The translations under genes and the position numbers were made by a program. Of a DNA stretch of 64,000 nucleotides, positions 52,308 through 61,853 are shown piece by piece. The notes beneath the pieces are model-generated. The model did no database searches, was not told the DNA's origin, and saw nothing but the letters and a program-made list of their open reading frames with translations. Position 1 is the first letter of the stretch, and every line of letters begins with the position of its first letter. This DNA comes from an uncultured Prevotellaceae bacterium. Lineage in GTDB: Bacteria; Bacteroidota; Bacteroidia; Bacteroidales; Bacteroidaceae. The DNA is taken from contig ONMA01000005.1 in the NCBI GenBank assembly GCA_900318815.1, positions 82,628 through 146,627 on the forward strand, given 5' to 3'.

Positions 52308-54833
52308 TTACTGTCTGCCAAACAGCTTGCCAACCAGGCTGAGCAGGGAGGTGACGGTCTGTTTGTCGGGTACGGGGATGCGGAGGGTACTCTCGCCCGT
52401 CTTCTCATCGGTTTCAACGAGGGTATTGACTAATTGCTCAGTAGCTTCGGGCGACTGGAGCGTTTGGGCAAGGCCGGAAAGGAACGAGATTCCTTGTGTG
52501 ACCAGCTCCTCGGGGCTGTTGGCAGGCTTTGGGGTGGCTTGGCGCTGCTCGCTCGTTACAGAAGAGGTGACGGGTGTTTCCGATGCTGTCTTCATTTCTG
52601 TTTCTTCTTTTTTGTCATCCTCCTGTGTAGGCTGCGGTTCCGTAGCACTCTCCATTTCTTCGTCATCAATGGTCTCTGGCTCGCTTTCTGGCTGGGCGGC
52701 ATCCTCGTCGAAGGCTTCGCTGAGGCTTTCCATCATCTGCTCAAAGCGTGACTTGTCGCCCAGGAAGATGCAGTCCTCGCCACCGTCGAGTACCCCCTCG
52801 AACATGGCGGTCTTGAAGCGCAGCTTGCCTATCATGTCCTCTTCGATGGTATGGGCCGAAACGAGGTTGATGACCTGTACGGGGCGTTGCTGGCCGAGGC
52901 GGTAGATGCGGGCAATGCGCTGTTCGAGTACGGCAGGATTCCACGGCAGGTCGAGGTTAATGATGGTTGAGGCTACCTGGAGGTTCAGTCCTGTGCTGCC
53001 TGCGTCGGTAGACAGGAACACGCGGCAGTTGGGGTCATCCCAGAAGTTCTTGATGAGATTGGCACGCTGGCGCGAGGGTACGCCGCCGTGCAGGTTGGCA
53101 AAGCCAATGCCCCGCTCAGTGAGTTCCTGGGCAATGAGGCGTGTCATGCGCTCCCACTGGCTGAAGATGACCACCTTCTCTGTTTCAGGGGATTTGCAAT
53201 CCCCGTCTTCTTGACTGAAAAGGTCGAGCAGGATGTTCATTGTCTCGTCGACCTTCGTGTCCTTGCGCGTCTTCTGGTCGAGGATATAGGTGGAGTCGCA
53301 GACCATGCGCATCTGCGACAACAGTTTCAGCATACGCAGATGGTCGGTCTCGGAGAGGAAGTGCATATCCTTCCATTTCTTTACCAGGATTCCCACCTGA
53401 AAATCACATTCGTTGTGAATACCCATCTGCTCCTTGGTCATGGGCACGATGAGGTTCTTGTCCTGTCGCTTGGGCATCTGCAGGGCCACGCTTTTCTTGG
53501 TGCGTCGGATGAGTCGCTGGCGTATCTTCTCGCCGACACGGTTCAGGTTCTTGTAGCCGATGACCTTGCCCGTCTCGTCGCACTCGATGCAGGCATCCTT
53601 GAACAGGTAATAGGGGCCGAGGCACCACTGGTCGGCAAACTCCATCACGGAATAGAGTTCTTCTAAGCGGTTCTCCAATGGTGTGCCCGACAAGATGACG
53701 GAGTAGTTGGAGCTGATGCGGCGGGCGGCCTGCGAAATCTGTGTGTTCCAGTTCTTCAACCGCTGCACCTCGTCCATGATGAGCAGGTCGGTCTGCAGCG
53801 AGCCAAGAATCTTCACGTCGTTGCACATGCTGTTGTACGAAACGATTTTGTAGGAAACGTCCTTGTCGTATTGCACTTTCCGTTGCAGGTGTCCACCCTC
53901 GATGACGAGTGCCTCGGCGTGGGCGAAGCGCTCAATCTCGCGCTTCCACTGGTATTTCAGCGACGTAGGACAAACGATAAGCACGGAACTGACAAGCCGC
54001 TCCTTGCGCAGGAGTTCTGCCGTGGCAATGGCCTGGATGGTCTTACCCAAGCCCATCTCGTCGGCAATGATGCTTTTGCCCGTGGTGAAGGCAAAGCGCA
54101 CGCCCTCGCGCTGGTAGGGATAAAGCGATACGGATAGCAGGCTGTCAAGGTCGGCATCGGTATAGTTGGCAATCATCTTTTCGCGGAGCCGACGTTCGCG
54201 CTGCTCCACAATGAAGTCGATGGCATCGTCGTAGAAGCGGAAAGAGTCGGAAATCTTCCTGCCATCCATCAGCAGCTGTGTATAGTCCTTGAAACCCTCT
54301 TCCGTCATGATGCCGTTGCTGTCGAAATAGCGACCGGCCAGTGCCTCATATTCTTCGCGATGCTCCTCGCCGATGCGGATGCGCACCTGGCGGTTGTCGG
54401 TGTACGATAAGTAGACCGAGGTGTAAGGCGGCAGTTCCCGGTGAACGCGGTAATGCTTGTGCGAGCCTAACCACATCTTCAGAGCCTCCAAGTGCTTGCA
54501 AGTGCCCAGCCCTGAAGTCTTGAAGTCCATGCACGAGCAATAGTTCCACGGACTCTTCGCCCCGCGATAGACTACCTTGTACGATTGTTTCTTTGCGTTC
54601 TCCACGGTGTATTCACCCGGCTTTATCTCATCATCCACAGGCTTGCACACGAACTTTTCTTCACGGGCAACCTGCCGGCGCAAAGCCACCTGCCACTCCT
54701 CCAGCGTCATCTTCTCCGGCTTCACATAGTAGGAAATCTTCTTCGCCGCCTTCTTCCGCTTCGCCGTTTTAGTAGCTTTTGCCGCCTTTCCTTTGTTTGC
54801 CTCTTTGTTCTTGTCGTCGTTTTTATTTGTCAT
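52308..54833 (-). CDS. SWIM zinc-finger SNF2-family helicase
   Basis: The 841-residue protein has a Lys/Ala-rich N-terminus, then a SWIM zinc finger (CSC at 99-101, TCKH at 111-114). A full SNF2 motor follows: motif I DEMGLGKTIQAIAT (about 255), motif II IMDEVQRLKNW (DEVQ in place of DEAH), SGTPLENRLEELYS, and C-terminal motifs VVIFSQWERMTRLI, FLSTDAGSTGLNLQ and IARIYRLGQQRPVQVI. The last 150 residues are acidic and low-complexity. It likely translocates on DNA or remodels protein-DNA complexes. A good promoter precedes it. Confidence 0.92.
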   Translation of the reverse strand: MTNKNDDKNKEANKGKAAKATKTAKRKKAAKKISYYVKPEKMTLEEWQVALRRQVAREEKFVCKPVDDEIKPGEYTVENAKKQSYKVVYRGAKSPWNYCSCMDFKTSGLGTCKHLEALKMWLGSHKHYRVHRELPPYTSVYLSYTDNRQVRIRIGEEHREEYEALAGRYFDSNGIMTEEGFKDYTQLLMDGRKISDSFRFYDDAIDFIVEQRERRLREKMIANYTDADLDSLLSVSLYPYQREGVRFAFTTGKSIIADEMGLGKTIQAIATAELLRKERLVSSVLIVCPTSLKYQWKREIERFAHAEALVIEGGHLQRKVQYDKDVSYKIVSYNSMCNDVKILGSLQTDLLIMDEVQRLKNWNTQISQAARRISSNYSVILSGTPLENRLEELYSVMEFADQWCLGPYYLFKDACIECDETGKVIGYKNLNRVGEKIRQRLIRRTKKSVALQMPKRQDKNLIVPMTKEQMGIHNECDFQVGILVKKWKDMHFLSETDHLRMLKLLSQMRMVCDSTYILDQKTRKDTKVDETMNILLDLFSQEDGDCKSPETEKVVIFSQWERMTRLIAQELTERGIGFANLHGGVPSRQRANLIKNFWDDPNCRVFLSTDAGSTGLNLQVASTIINLDLPWNPAVLEQRIARIYRLGQQRPVQVINLVSAHTIEEDMIGKLRFKTAMFEGVLDGGEDCIFLGDKSRFEQMMESLSEAFDEDAAQPESEPETIDDEEMESATEPQPTQEDDKKEETEMKTASETPVTSSVTSEQRQATPKPANSPEELVTQGISFLSGLAQTLQSPEATEQLVNTLVETDEKTGESTLRIPVPDKQTVTSLLSLVGKLFGRQ

Positions 54834-54860
54834 GGATGTTATCGGTTTTTAATTATTGTG

Positions 54861-54891
54861 CAAAAGTACAACAATTCCTGCACAAGACAAA
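54861..54891 (-). promoter_or_regulatory. Promoter of SNF2 gene
   Basis: On the minus strand TTTG (54888-54891) is 19 bases upstream of TACTTTTG (54861-54868), 28 bases before the start codon. Confidence 0.72.
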
Positions 54892-54917
54892 ACATGTTGT
54901 TGATTTTTTAAAAGAAA

Positions 54918-55898
54918 TCATCCATACTTTGCAATGAGCTTGCGATAGAACTCCTGCTGTTCGGCATCGGTCGTGGGCTGGATGCCAGCGGCCTGTTGCA
55001 ACATCTGCTCTATGTCGTGGGAGATGTGGTAGCCCAAAGCCTTGCGGGTAGCAACGCACTTCTGAAGTTCGTGGGCGGCACGGGGCTTGTCGCGGTCGAT
55101 GAGCAGACGGGCCAGTTCAAGACGGTAGCCCGTGCGGAACTTCTCCTGTCGCTGGTTCTGGATGGCCTGACAGTAGAGGGCGGCTTTCTGCCCTGGGTCT
55201 TTGGTCAACTCGGCCAGCTCGGCGTAGAGATAGCTGTCGCGAGAGCGCTTAAGCAATTGTCGATAGATGCCGACGGCCTTCTCGCATTCGCCCATGACGG
55301 TATAGACCACTGCCATGTAGCGCTGGTTATGCTTGTCGCGCGGATTGCTGCGCATGGCCTGCTGTAGCAGCGGCAGGAGCTTCAGACAGCTGGCCAGCAC
55401 CTCGTCGTGGGTCAGCGGAGCCTTCTTTGTCATGAAGTCGCCATACATCTGCTCCTGCAGTTCGTGGAAGGCGCAGGTGAGCAACTGCTGGGCGACAGAG
55501 GGGATGGGATGACTTGGCGTGCCTGCTACAGCGGGAGCAACGATGGTCTTCCAGTCCTCATCGCTCAACTTCTCTACCTGTAGCTGTTCCACGAAGTCGA
55601 GCATGCTGAATGTCTTACTCTTCTTGTCGAGGGTGACGGCATCGCAGAGGATGCTGCTGAGTGCCTTGCCGTCCTTGTCGTCGATGTTGGGCAGCACGCG
55701 CAGCAAGGCCTTGAATATTTTCATGGCCTCATCGAGCTGATGCTCCTTGATGCGCTTCTTCAGAATGTCGTTCGCCGTCCAAAACATGCACAGCGTGGTG
55801 TACTTGCCCTGATGCACAGCGTACATCGGACGTATGGCCTCGTATGCTTCCTCAATCTTTCCTTGCTTCCTCAGCTCAAAAATCTCTTTTACGGTCAT
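54918..55898 (-). CDS. TPR-like helical protein with shared MTVKEIFELRKQG N-terminal domain
   Basis: I start at 55898 (MTVKEIFELRKQGK), not 55931, because the paralogous gene at 62200 begins at the same point (MTINEVFGLRNQGR). The protein has 326 residues, all helical. Residues 1-90 are the shared domain (EEAYEA, MFWTA, L-K-x-R, D-E-A-x-K-I). From about 180 it shows tetratricopeptide-like repeats (RYMAVVYTVMGECEKAVGIY, YLYAELAELTKDPGQKAALY). No catalytic motif is seen; a scaffold or partner role is inferred. A CAAATATA (minus TATATTTG) -7 element is at 55921-55928. Confidence 0.7.
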   Translation of the reverse strand: MTVKEIFELRKQGKIEEAYEAIRPMYAVHQGKYTTLCMFWTANDILKKRIKEHQLDEAMKIFKALLRVLPNIDDKDGKALSSILCDAVTLDKKSKTFSMLDFVEQLQVEKLSDEDWKTIVAPAVAGTPSHPIPSVAQQLLTCAFHELQEQMYGDFMTKKAPLTHDEVLASCLKLLPLLQQAMRSNPRDKHNQRYMAVVYTVMGECEKAVGIYRQLLKRSRDSYLYAELAELTKDPGQKAALYCQAIQNQRQEKFRTGYRLELARLLIDRDKPRAAHELQKCVATRKALGYHISHDIEQMLQQAAGIQPTTDAEQQEFYRKLIAKYG

Positions 55899-55920
55899 AG
55901 ATGTTCTTGCTTTTAGAGTG

Positions 55921-55928
55921 CAAATATA
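55921..55928 (-). promoter_or_regulatory. -7 element for TPR-like gene
   Basis: The minus strand reads TATATTTG, 23 bases upstream of the chosen start, which supports the 55898 start over 55931. Confidence 0.5.
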
Positions 55929-55995
55929 CAAATATCATACGAAAATAGCCCTATTATCGCTGTTTTTTTTGTATTAAGCAGAAAATCTCGTACCA

Positions 55996-56040
55996 TTCAT
56001 CTGGTCGTCGGAGGATGAAGATGACGAAATAGATGCCTGA
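55996..56040 (+). pseudogene. Fragment of a small acidic peptide gene (FIWSSEDEDDEI)
   Basis: A 38-base stretch (55996-56033) matches 62009-62046 with one mismatch. In the shared frame it encodes FIWSSEDEDDEIDA and a stop. There is no start codon or plausible upstream part. Confidence 0.6.
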
Positions 56041-56098
56041 ACAAGAGGCTGAAAAACACAAATAAAGGAGTGTCCGATTTGGAATAAACCGCCAATGA

Positions 56099-59023
56099 TT
56101 ATGTCCTATGGTTCATCACAGCCAATGCTAATAATTCTGCTGCAATACTTGGACTAACAATCCGCATCAGGCTATCGTCCTCCTTGCTGTTTGAGAGGAG
56201 ATTCATGCTGCCGTACCAGACAAGGGACTGGTCGATGACAGCATAACGCTCGTGGCAATGATTCTGTGTCTTCACGCATATCCCAGCCGTTGCAAGTCGT
56301 TCCAGTAAATCCGTATGATGCTCCCGGCCATCCTCTGGATAGTCTTCAGGTTTCAAAGAAAAGACAGTGATAGTAACGCCTCGCTTCTGCAATGTCTCTG
56401 ACCGGTCAACAAGCCATTCAACCTTACGCGAACTCAGGAAAGGACTGGAGATGACGATGCTCTTGGCTGCAGAATGGACGTCTTTCTCAAAAACTTCCCA
56501 GTAGCCCAGACTGTCGAAGATAGAGTTACTCACCTCCTGCTTGTCCACCACTTCCGAACATACCTCAAACCCAATCTTCTTGTACGTCCGCAGCCGACGA
56601 TGATACATCCGTTCCAGCACGGGGATGTGCTGATCGATATAGTCGAAGATGATGACATCCTTCTTCCCCTCATAATCGCGATTCAACCTTCCGGCATACT
56701 GCTCCACATTCCCCTCGAATGAAATAGGCATGGCCAGCAGCATTGTATCAAGCCGTGGATAATTGAACCCCTCACCAATATACTGCCCGGTAGCAACCAT
56801 TATCATGCTTTCGTCTCGACCAACAGCTGCCATCTTCTCCCGCAATTCAGCTCGTTCCTTCATATTCTTACCGCCTTGTAGCAGGAACACATGGTCTGCC
56901 GCGCCTTGCAGAAGTCCGTAAAGATTTTCTGCATGTTCCCTATATTTGGTCATCACCACTGGGGTACGTCCTTTCTTGACACAATCCACCGCATCGGCCA
57001 CGATCTGCATATTTCGTAGTTCGCTGTTGACAATCAGGCGGTATAGCTCAGAAATATGCCTGTCATCCGAAGGGGAGAGGTCAATCATCCTTGTAAAACG
57101 AGGATAGACATAATGACCGATTCCCTGTTTTATAGCTCGTTCCTTTGCAGTATAACGATGCCGTATCGGTCCAAGCTGCATCAGCAGTTTTCTTTCCTGT
57201 TTGTCACCACGTTTCACGGTTGCGCTCATGCCATACACATACTTAGCCGCTGAAGCTCGTAACACGTTCTCAAAAGTGGCCGCTGCTGCATGATGACATT
57301 CATCTACTATAATCATTCCGTAGTCGCGCACCATCGGATTAATGTCTTCCTCCTTTCCCAGCGAGCCAATCATGGCGATGTCAATAATGCCCGTCACCGC
57401 TTTTTTCTGAGAGGAAAAAGTGCCTATGACGGAATCACGTTGTTTGACACGTCCCTTCGGAGTGGTGTAGGTCGGCAGCTCTTCATTGATGGTCAGGAAC
57501 CTATTCAAGTCCCGAACCCAGTTGTTCATAATCTCAACGGTATGTACCAGCACTAATGTATTGACCTTCCGACGACCAATCAGGTTCGCACCGATAACCG
57601 TCTTTCCAAAAGCCGTCGCAGCGGCGAGCATACCCATATCGAATGACAACAATCGTTCAGCAGCAATAGTTTGTTCAGGATACAGTTCCCCATTGAAAGA
57701 AACAGCAATCTGCCTTCCAGTCTGTCTTTTATCCACAATGTCATACGGAATCTCTGCATCTGAAAAATGGTTCTTCAGTTCCTCAAAGCATCCTCTCGGC
57801 AGGACGATATAATTCTCCTCGTCATAGCCATCGTAGACTATCCGAGGTGTCTCACGTGTGGAAAATCCCAACGCCAGATTCTGGAAGAACTGCGGATTGG
57901 AATATGCCGCCAAACGCCTGATGGCATTCTGCAAACGGGGCTTTAGATTCCGTTTGTCGATGTATATGCCATCGGCCAGTATTATCTTTATCGTTCCCGT
58001 GACATCATCATTCTTGAAATATCGGCTCGATGGCTTGGGACTACTGCCGAAGAGAAGCATATTGCTGTCCTCTTGTTCATCTACTTTGTCACTCTGGAAC
58101 ATCTGCATCGTATTATCCTTAGGGCACCATGACCTGATGTATGCGTCCATTTCGGCCTCAGTCAACTTCCGCGTATGCAGCAACTTGCTCCATTGGTCTC
58201 TATACGGTCTCCAATATTCATCAACAAATGCACTATTCCCCTTGCGGAGCGCCTGCCCCTGAAGAGGAAGGGCGATGAGATTGCCCAACTTCCCTTCTGG
58301 CAGATAATCCTGCATCGGCATCATACGGTCATAGTATCGAAAGCTCTTGAGGCTCACCGATTCAGAGCCTTTTGCAAGTAACGCCTCGCCAAACCTGCGT
58401 ACCTTCGCGGCTTGGATGGCTTCGCTGAAGAATATCCACACATGAGCACCTCGCCCAGAACGGGAACGCTCTACCAGCGCATCTATCCCTACCGATTGGC
58501 AAATCTTCCGCAACGCATCCACCTCCAGCTCCCAGCCTTTTGAGGAATCCGCATCCTCATCATGATTGTCGAAATCAAACACCAGGAACCAACACGTTCC
58601 ATCAGGGAAAAGCGGATACAGGCCAATGACATCCGAGCAATCCTCCTTTGCCCCTTTCAGATGCTGCAAGATAATCGATACCTTCAATTCTTTATAATCC
58701 TTTGCCGGACACTCTTGGCATTTCACCTTTTCGCCTCTCTCCTTGGGACATATCCCCGCCTTCCAGAAATTATTGCATTGTGTATGGTACCCTTTCTTCG
58801 CCCCGCGCTTCACATACACATCCTTGCGTCCCCGGAAGTATGAATAGAACTGGACAGCATGCTCTGCCGTCAGCACAGGGAATTCAATCCGCACAGGTTC
58901 CTCCCGTCTGGCAGTTTCCACAAACGCCTCATAGTCGTATGGAATCCCATTCTCATCCAGCAATCCTTTCAGATACTGGATTTCTGATTCTAACCGTGCG
59001 ATATGGTTGTCATTCGCCTCCAT
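56099..59023 (-). CDS. TOTE-type conflict protein: archaeo-eukaryotic primase, SF2 helicase and PLD-like nuclease
   Basis: The protein is 974 residues. The N-terminus has a short coiled coil (1-25), then an archaeo-eukaryotic primase domain: possible zinc ligands C83, C92, C102, C105, the catalytic acids in FDFDNHDED (149-157) and the SGRGAHVWIF motif (189-198). From about 430 there is a superfamily 2 helicase: Walker A ATAFGKTVIGANLI, VDECHHAAA (DECH box), GMSATVKRGD, MVATGQYIGEGFNYPRLD and YAGRLNRDYEGK. The C-terminus (about 850-974) is PLD-like with HERYAVID and YGSMNLLSN. This combination is known from TOTE conflict systems, predicted anti-invader machinery. I infer defence; no experiment is implied. 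Confidence 0.88.
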   Translation of the reverse strand: MEANDNHIARLESEIQYLKGLLDENGIPYDYEAFVETARREEPVRIEFPVLTAEHAVQFYSYFRGRKDVYVKRGAKKGYHTQCNNFWKAGICPKERGEKVKCQECPAKDYKELKVSIILQHLKGAKEDCSDVIGLYPLFPDGTCWFLVFDFDNHDEDADSSKGWELEVDALRKICQSVGIDALVERSRSGRGAHVWIFFSEAIQAAKVRRFGEALLAKGSESVSLKSFRYYDRMMPMQDYLPEGKLGNLIALPLQGQALRKGNSAFVDEYWRPYRDQWSKLLHTRKLTEAEMDAYIRSWCPKDNTMQMFQSDKVDEQEDSNMLLFGSSPKPSSRYFKNDDVTGTIKIILADGIYIDKRNLKPRLQNAIRRLAAYSNPQFFQNLALGFSTRETPRIVYDGYDEENYIVLPRGCFEELKNHFSDAEIPYDIVDKRQTGRQIAVSFNGELYPEQTIAAERLLSFDMGMLAAATAFGKTVIGANLIGRRKVNTLVLVHTVEIMNNWVRDLNRFLTINEELPTYTTPKGRVKQRDSVIGTFSSQKKAVTGIIDIAMIGSLGKEEDINPMVRDYGMIIVDECHHAAAATFENVLRASAAKYVYGMSATVKRGDKQERKLLMQLGPIRHRYTAKERAIKQGIGHYVYPRFTRMIDLSPSDDRHISELYRLIVNSELRNMQIVADAVDCVKKGRTPVVMTKYREHAENLYGLLQGAADHVFLLQGGKNMKERAELREKMAAVGRDESMIMVATGQYIGEGFNYPRLDTMLLAMPISFEGNVEQYAGRLNRDYEGKKDVIIFDYIDQHIPVLERMYHRRLRTYKKIGFEVCSEVVDKQEVSNSIFDSLGYWEVFEKDVHSAAKSIVISSPFLSSRKVEWLVDRSETLQKRGVTITVFSLKPEDYPEDGREHHTDLLERLATAGICVKTQNHCHERYAVIDQSLVWYGSMNLLSNSKEDDSLMRIVSPSIAAELLALAVMNHRT

Positions 59024-59071
59024 GCCTACATAACGTTCGTTCCCTGTTGTCTATTAGCGTAAAGAAAACAC

Positions 59072-60463
59072 CTAAAACTTACTGATTTCAGCCATGAGCG
59101 ACGTGCGGCGGCGATAGACATCACGGAAACGTTCGGCCAACTGGTGGGCGGCGGCCTTCCCATTATTCAGCTTCAGCATGGATTCCATGGCCTGACGTAT
59201 GCGGCTGTAGTGCTTGGCGCCCATGTTCCGTGTGGCATAGTCTTTCACCATGCTGACATACTCGGTGATGATTTCGTCGGAGTGAGTTGCGCTGAGGTGA
59301 TGGGCATACTTGTCAAACATGTCTAATGTATGGTGACTGGGATCCATGAGCAGGTCGAACAGACGTTCTGAGTCTTGTTCCTCGACGTAGATGTCCGCCT
59401 CGATGCTGGAGCTATACCATGCCTGCATATTGGTCTCGCTCAATAGTTGTGCGAGGAAGGCTTTCCATTCTTTCGCGTCGATCAGTTTCTTCAGCTCGTG
59501 ATAGTAGTCCATCGAACCCCTTTCCTGCACAAAGAGTTCGCGACACAGTTCTGTCTGCTTCGCCTTGTCGTTCGTCCGTCGGTAAACGTCGAGTTCAAGT
59601 TCTTTCCATTCCTTAGTGCTTCGGTTATTTTCGGTCGCTATCTTCTGACCATCCTTGATGAGCTGGACAGCCTCCGCGTAGTCTTTCCGTTCTACGGCTT
59701 TCGCCACCTCGTGTTTTCTGACTTCCGGCAGACAGAGATATTGCCTGATGGTTTTCCGGGCTTCATCCGTCTGTCCTGTTTTCTCAAGGATTCCAATCTT
59801 GCGTAGGGCATATTCGGCACGGTCGCTGTCGTAGAGTCCCGGTTGCGATATCATTTCGTCAAGCAGACGCAGCATAGCATCGTCAGACTGTGAGGCGGCA
59901 GATGCCTCTTGAAACAAATGCCCCATATCACAGTAGCCTAAGTTCCAGATTTCCGATCTCACCATCATCTTCAGCTTGCCTATCACCTCGTCTTTCTCCT
60001 CCTGGGGCACGCTGTCCGAACCGATGCTCTCCACCAGCAGCTTTCCGTAGTCCTCAAGAACGTCTGTAAGCCATCCGTCTTCATCATCTTCGTACATATA
60101 GTTCAGGTCTTCCGCATCGGTGAGCTCAAACATTCGCATGGCTATCTGCAGGGCAGCACTGGCATTGCCCATGTCCAGCAGTCGGCGTGCATCCTTCAGC
60201 ACGTCTGTCGAGACGCTGTTAATATCATCCCAGTCCGTCACATAGTAGCTGTGCCAACGGTCGCCGATATTCTTCTCCGTGCCGAAGGCATCTTCCAGCC
60301 GTGCGATGAAGTCAGCGGCAGAATCCTCATCCTCAATAAACCGTTCGTTGAGGAACTTTGTCAGCACTTTATTGAACTTCTTATCCTTGCGGGCATAGTC
60401 CTGACAGAACGCCCGCAGGTCTTCAAGTGTTGCCAGTGGCATCAAGTCGTCGATTTGTTTCAT
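59072..60463 (-). CDS. Helical-repeat protein of unknown function beside the TOTE-type gene
   Basis: The start is set at 60463 (MKQIDDLMPLATLEDLRAF); the longer frame reads through the promoter. The 463-residue protein is acidic, wholly helical and has TPR-like spacing (DARRLLDMGNASAALQIAMR, YALRKIGILEKTGQTDEARK, AVQLIKDGQKIATENNRS). Its C-terminus resembles the helical extension found after SWIM zinc fingers in other proteins, though no SWIM motif is present here. It lies 48 bases upstream of the primase-helicase gene on the same strand, so it is probably its operon partner. Confidence 0.65.
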   Translation of the reverse strand: MKQIDDLMPLATLEDLRAFCQDYARKDKKFNKVLTKFLNERFIEDEDSAADFIARLEDAFGTEKNIGDRWHSYYVTDWDDINSVSTDVLKDARRLLDMGNASAALQIAMRMFELTDAEDLNYMYEDDEDGWLTDVLEDYGKLLVESIGSDSVPQEEKDEVIGKLKMMVRSEIWNLGYCDMGHLFQEASAASQSDDAMLRLLDEMISQPGLYDSDRAEYALRKIGILEKTGQTDEARKTIRQYLCLPEVRKHEVAKAVERKDYAEAVQLIKDGQKIATENNRSTKEWKELELDVYRRTNDKAKQTELCRELFVQERGSMDYYHELKKLIDAKEWKAFLAQLLSETNMQAWYSSSIEADIYVEEQDSERLFDLLMDPSHHTLDMFDKYAHHLSATHSDEIITEYVSMVKDYATRNMGAKHYSRIRQAMESMLKLNNGKAAAHQLAERFRDVYRRRTSLMAEISKF

Positions 60464-60483
60464 GCTATACTTGTATTTTTGAG

Positions 60484-60514
60484 CAAAATTAAGCATTTTT
60501 TTGCAAAGAGCAAA
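60484..60514 (-). promoter_or_regulatory. Promoter of helical-repeat/TOTE-type operon
   Basis: On the minus strand TTTG (60511-60514) and TAATTTTG (60484-60491) are 19 bases apart, 20 bases upstream of the start at 60463. Confidence 0.75.
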
Positions 60515-60606
60515 GAATAAACAGGCAAAAGCACCTTGTTTAACATAATAATACAAAATAAGGTTGAATTTACTTCCGATTATTCGCTAATCTCGGAAAA
60601 AATCAA

Positions 60607-60614
60607 TAACTTTG
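60607..60614 (+). promoter_or_regulatory. -7 element for Rpn-type gene
   Basis: TAACTTTG matches TAnnTTTG, 26 bases before the chosen start at 60641. Confidence 0.5.
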
Positions 60615-60640
60615 CACCATCGTTTGAAAGCAATACGACT

Positions 60641-61594
60641 ATGGCAAAGTACTTAGACCCGAAAGCCGACCTGACCTTCAAGAAGATATTCGGCGAGCAT
60701 CCTGACTTGGTGATGAGTCTGCTTAATGCCCTGCTCCCATTGGAGAAGGGCAAGGAGATTGAGTCCATCGAATACCTGCCACCCGAGATGGCTCCACGCA
60801 CACCCGCAAGCAAGAACAGCATCGTTGATGTGCGTTGCAGGGAGACAGGTGGCCGTCAGTTCATTGTTGAAATGCAGTTGTCGTGGACTACGGAGTTCAA
60901 GCGCCGAGTACTCTTCAACGCCGCTAAGGCATACGTCCGTCAGTTGGGCAAGAGCAAGAAATACCGTTTGTTGCAGCCTGTCTATTCGCTCAACCTTGTC
61001 AACGAAATCTTCGAGCCAGACCTTAAGGACTACTACCATTACTATCGTATGGTGCATGAGCAGCATTCCGATAAGGTCATTGAGGGGCTTCACCTTGTGT
61101 TCGTAGAACTGCCTAAGTTCAAGCCCCAGACGTTTAGCGAGAAGAAGATGCAGGTATTGTGGCTCCGCTTTCTCACAGAGATAGACGAAGATACCAAGCA
61201 GGCTCCACAGGAACTGCTTGACAACCCTGAAATCAGTCAGGCCCTCGAAATCGTTGAGGAATCGGCATACACCGAGGAAGAAATGGCTGTATATGACAAA
61301 TATTGGGACGACGTGCGGGTGGAGAACGCTTTTCTTGATGAAGCCGAAAGAAAAATAAATGAAGCCGAAAGAAAAATAAATGAAGCCGAAAGAAAAATAA
61401 ATGAAGCCGAAAGAAAAATAAATGAAGCCGAAAGAACAATAAAGGAAGTCGAAGCAAAGTCTGAGATTAAGTATAAGGAGGGTATAGAAGAGAACAAACG
61501 GAATACCGCCAGCAAGATGAAGGCCAAGGGCTTTGCTGTCAAGGACATTGCGGAGATCATGGGCCTCACCCCCGAGGAAATCGAAGGGCTGTAA
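60641..61594 (+). CDS. Rpn-family PD-(D/E)XK nuclease/transposase-like protein with heptad-repeat tail
   Basis: The start at 60641 (MAKYLDPKADLTFKKIFG) follows a promoter element; the ORF upstream of it would include that promoter. The N-terminus is the family hallmark (P-K-x-D-x-x-F-K-x-I-F-G). The nuclease core is NSIVDVRCRETGGRQFIVEMQLSW, giving D-x(n)-E-x-Q. After about 230 come five exact 21-bp units coding the heptad NEAERKI, predicted coiled coil, then a C-terminal helical motif (KMKAKGFAVKDIAEIMGLT). The family includes recombination-promoting nucleases (RpnA). No terminal inverted repeats were seen. Confidence 0.88.
   Translation: MAKYLDPKADLTFKKIFGEHPDLVMSLLNALLPLEKGKEIESIEYLPPEMAPRTPASKNSIVDVRCRETGGRQFIVEMQLSWTTEFKRRVLFNAAKAYVRQLGKSKKYRLLQPVYSLNLVNEIFEPDLKDYYHYYRMVHEQHSDKVIEGLHLVFVELPKFKPQTFSEKKMQVLWLRFLTEIDEDTKQAPQELLDNPEISQALEIVEESAYTEEEMAVYDKYWDDVRVENAFLDEAERKINEAERKINEAERKINEAERKINEAERTIKEVEAKSEIKYKEGIEENKRNTASKMKAKGFAVKDIAEIMGLTPEEIEGL
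61338..61442 (+). repeat. 21-bp tandem repeats coding heptads
   Basis: Five units of AATGAAGCCGAAAGAAAAAT(A) follow one another; the first and last differ by one base each. Each codes the heptad NEAERKI, so unit number can change without shifting the frame. Confidence 0.9.
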
Positions 61595-61767
61595 TATATA
61601 TAAGGTTGCTTAAAATATGATAACTTTTCGATATAATGTAACTATTTCCATTGCTGAATGCATAGTATGTAATCGTTAAAGGAGAAACAGACTTGAGTTA
61701 CTTATTTCGAAAAAAGGGAAGTAAATTTTTAAGATATGGGGGTTTGGAAATATTTTGGCCAAACAAA

Positions 61768-61799
61768 TTTGGGGCTTTTGGAATAATTGCTTATTTTTG
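61768..61799 (+). promoter_or_regulatory. Intact promoter upstream of FMN-reductase relic
   Basis: TTTG (61768-61771), 20 bases, then TATTTTTG (61792-61799) fit the Bacteroidetes pattern, 54 bases before the relic's ATG. Confidence 0.6.
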
Positions 61800-61853
61800 C
61801 ACCAGAATGCAGACAAAGCATGTCGGAGACAAGGATATTTAAGCGGATAATAT

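Noticed and set aside
60641-61594. Complete insertion sequence around the Rpn-type gene
   Set aside because: The protein family is transposase-related, but no terminal inverted repeats or target-site duplication were found around it.
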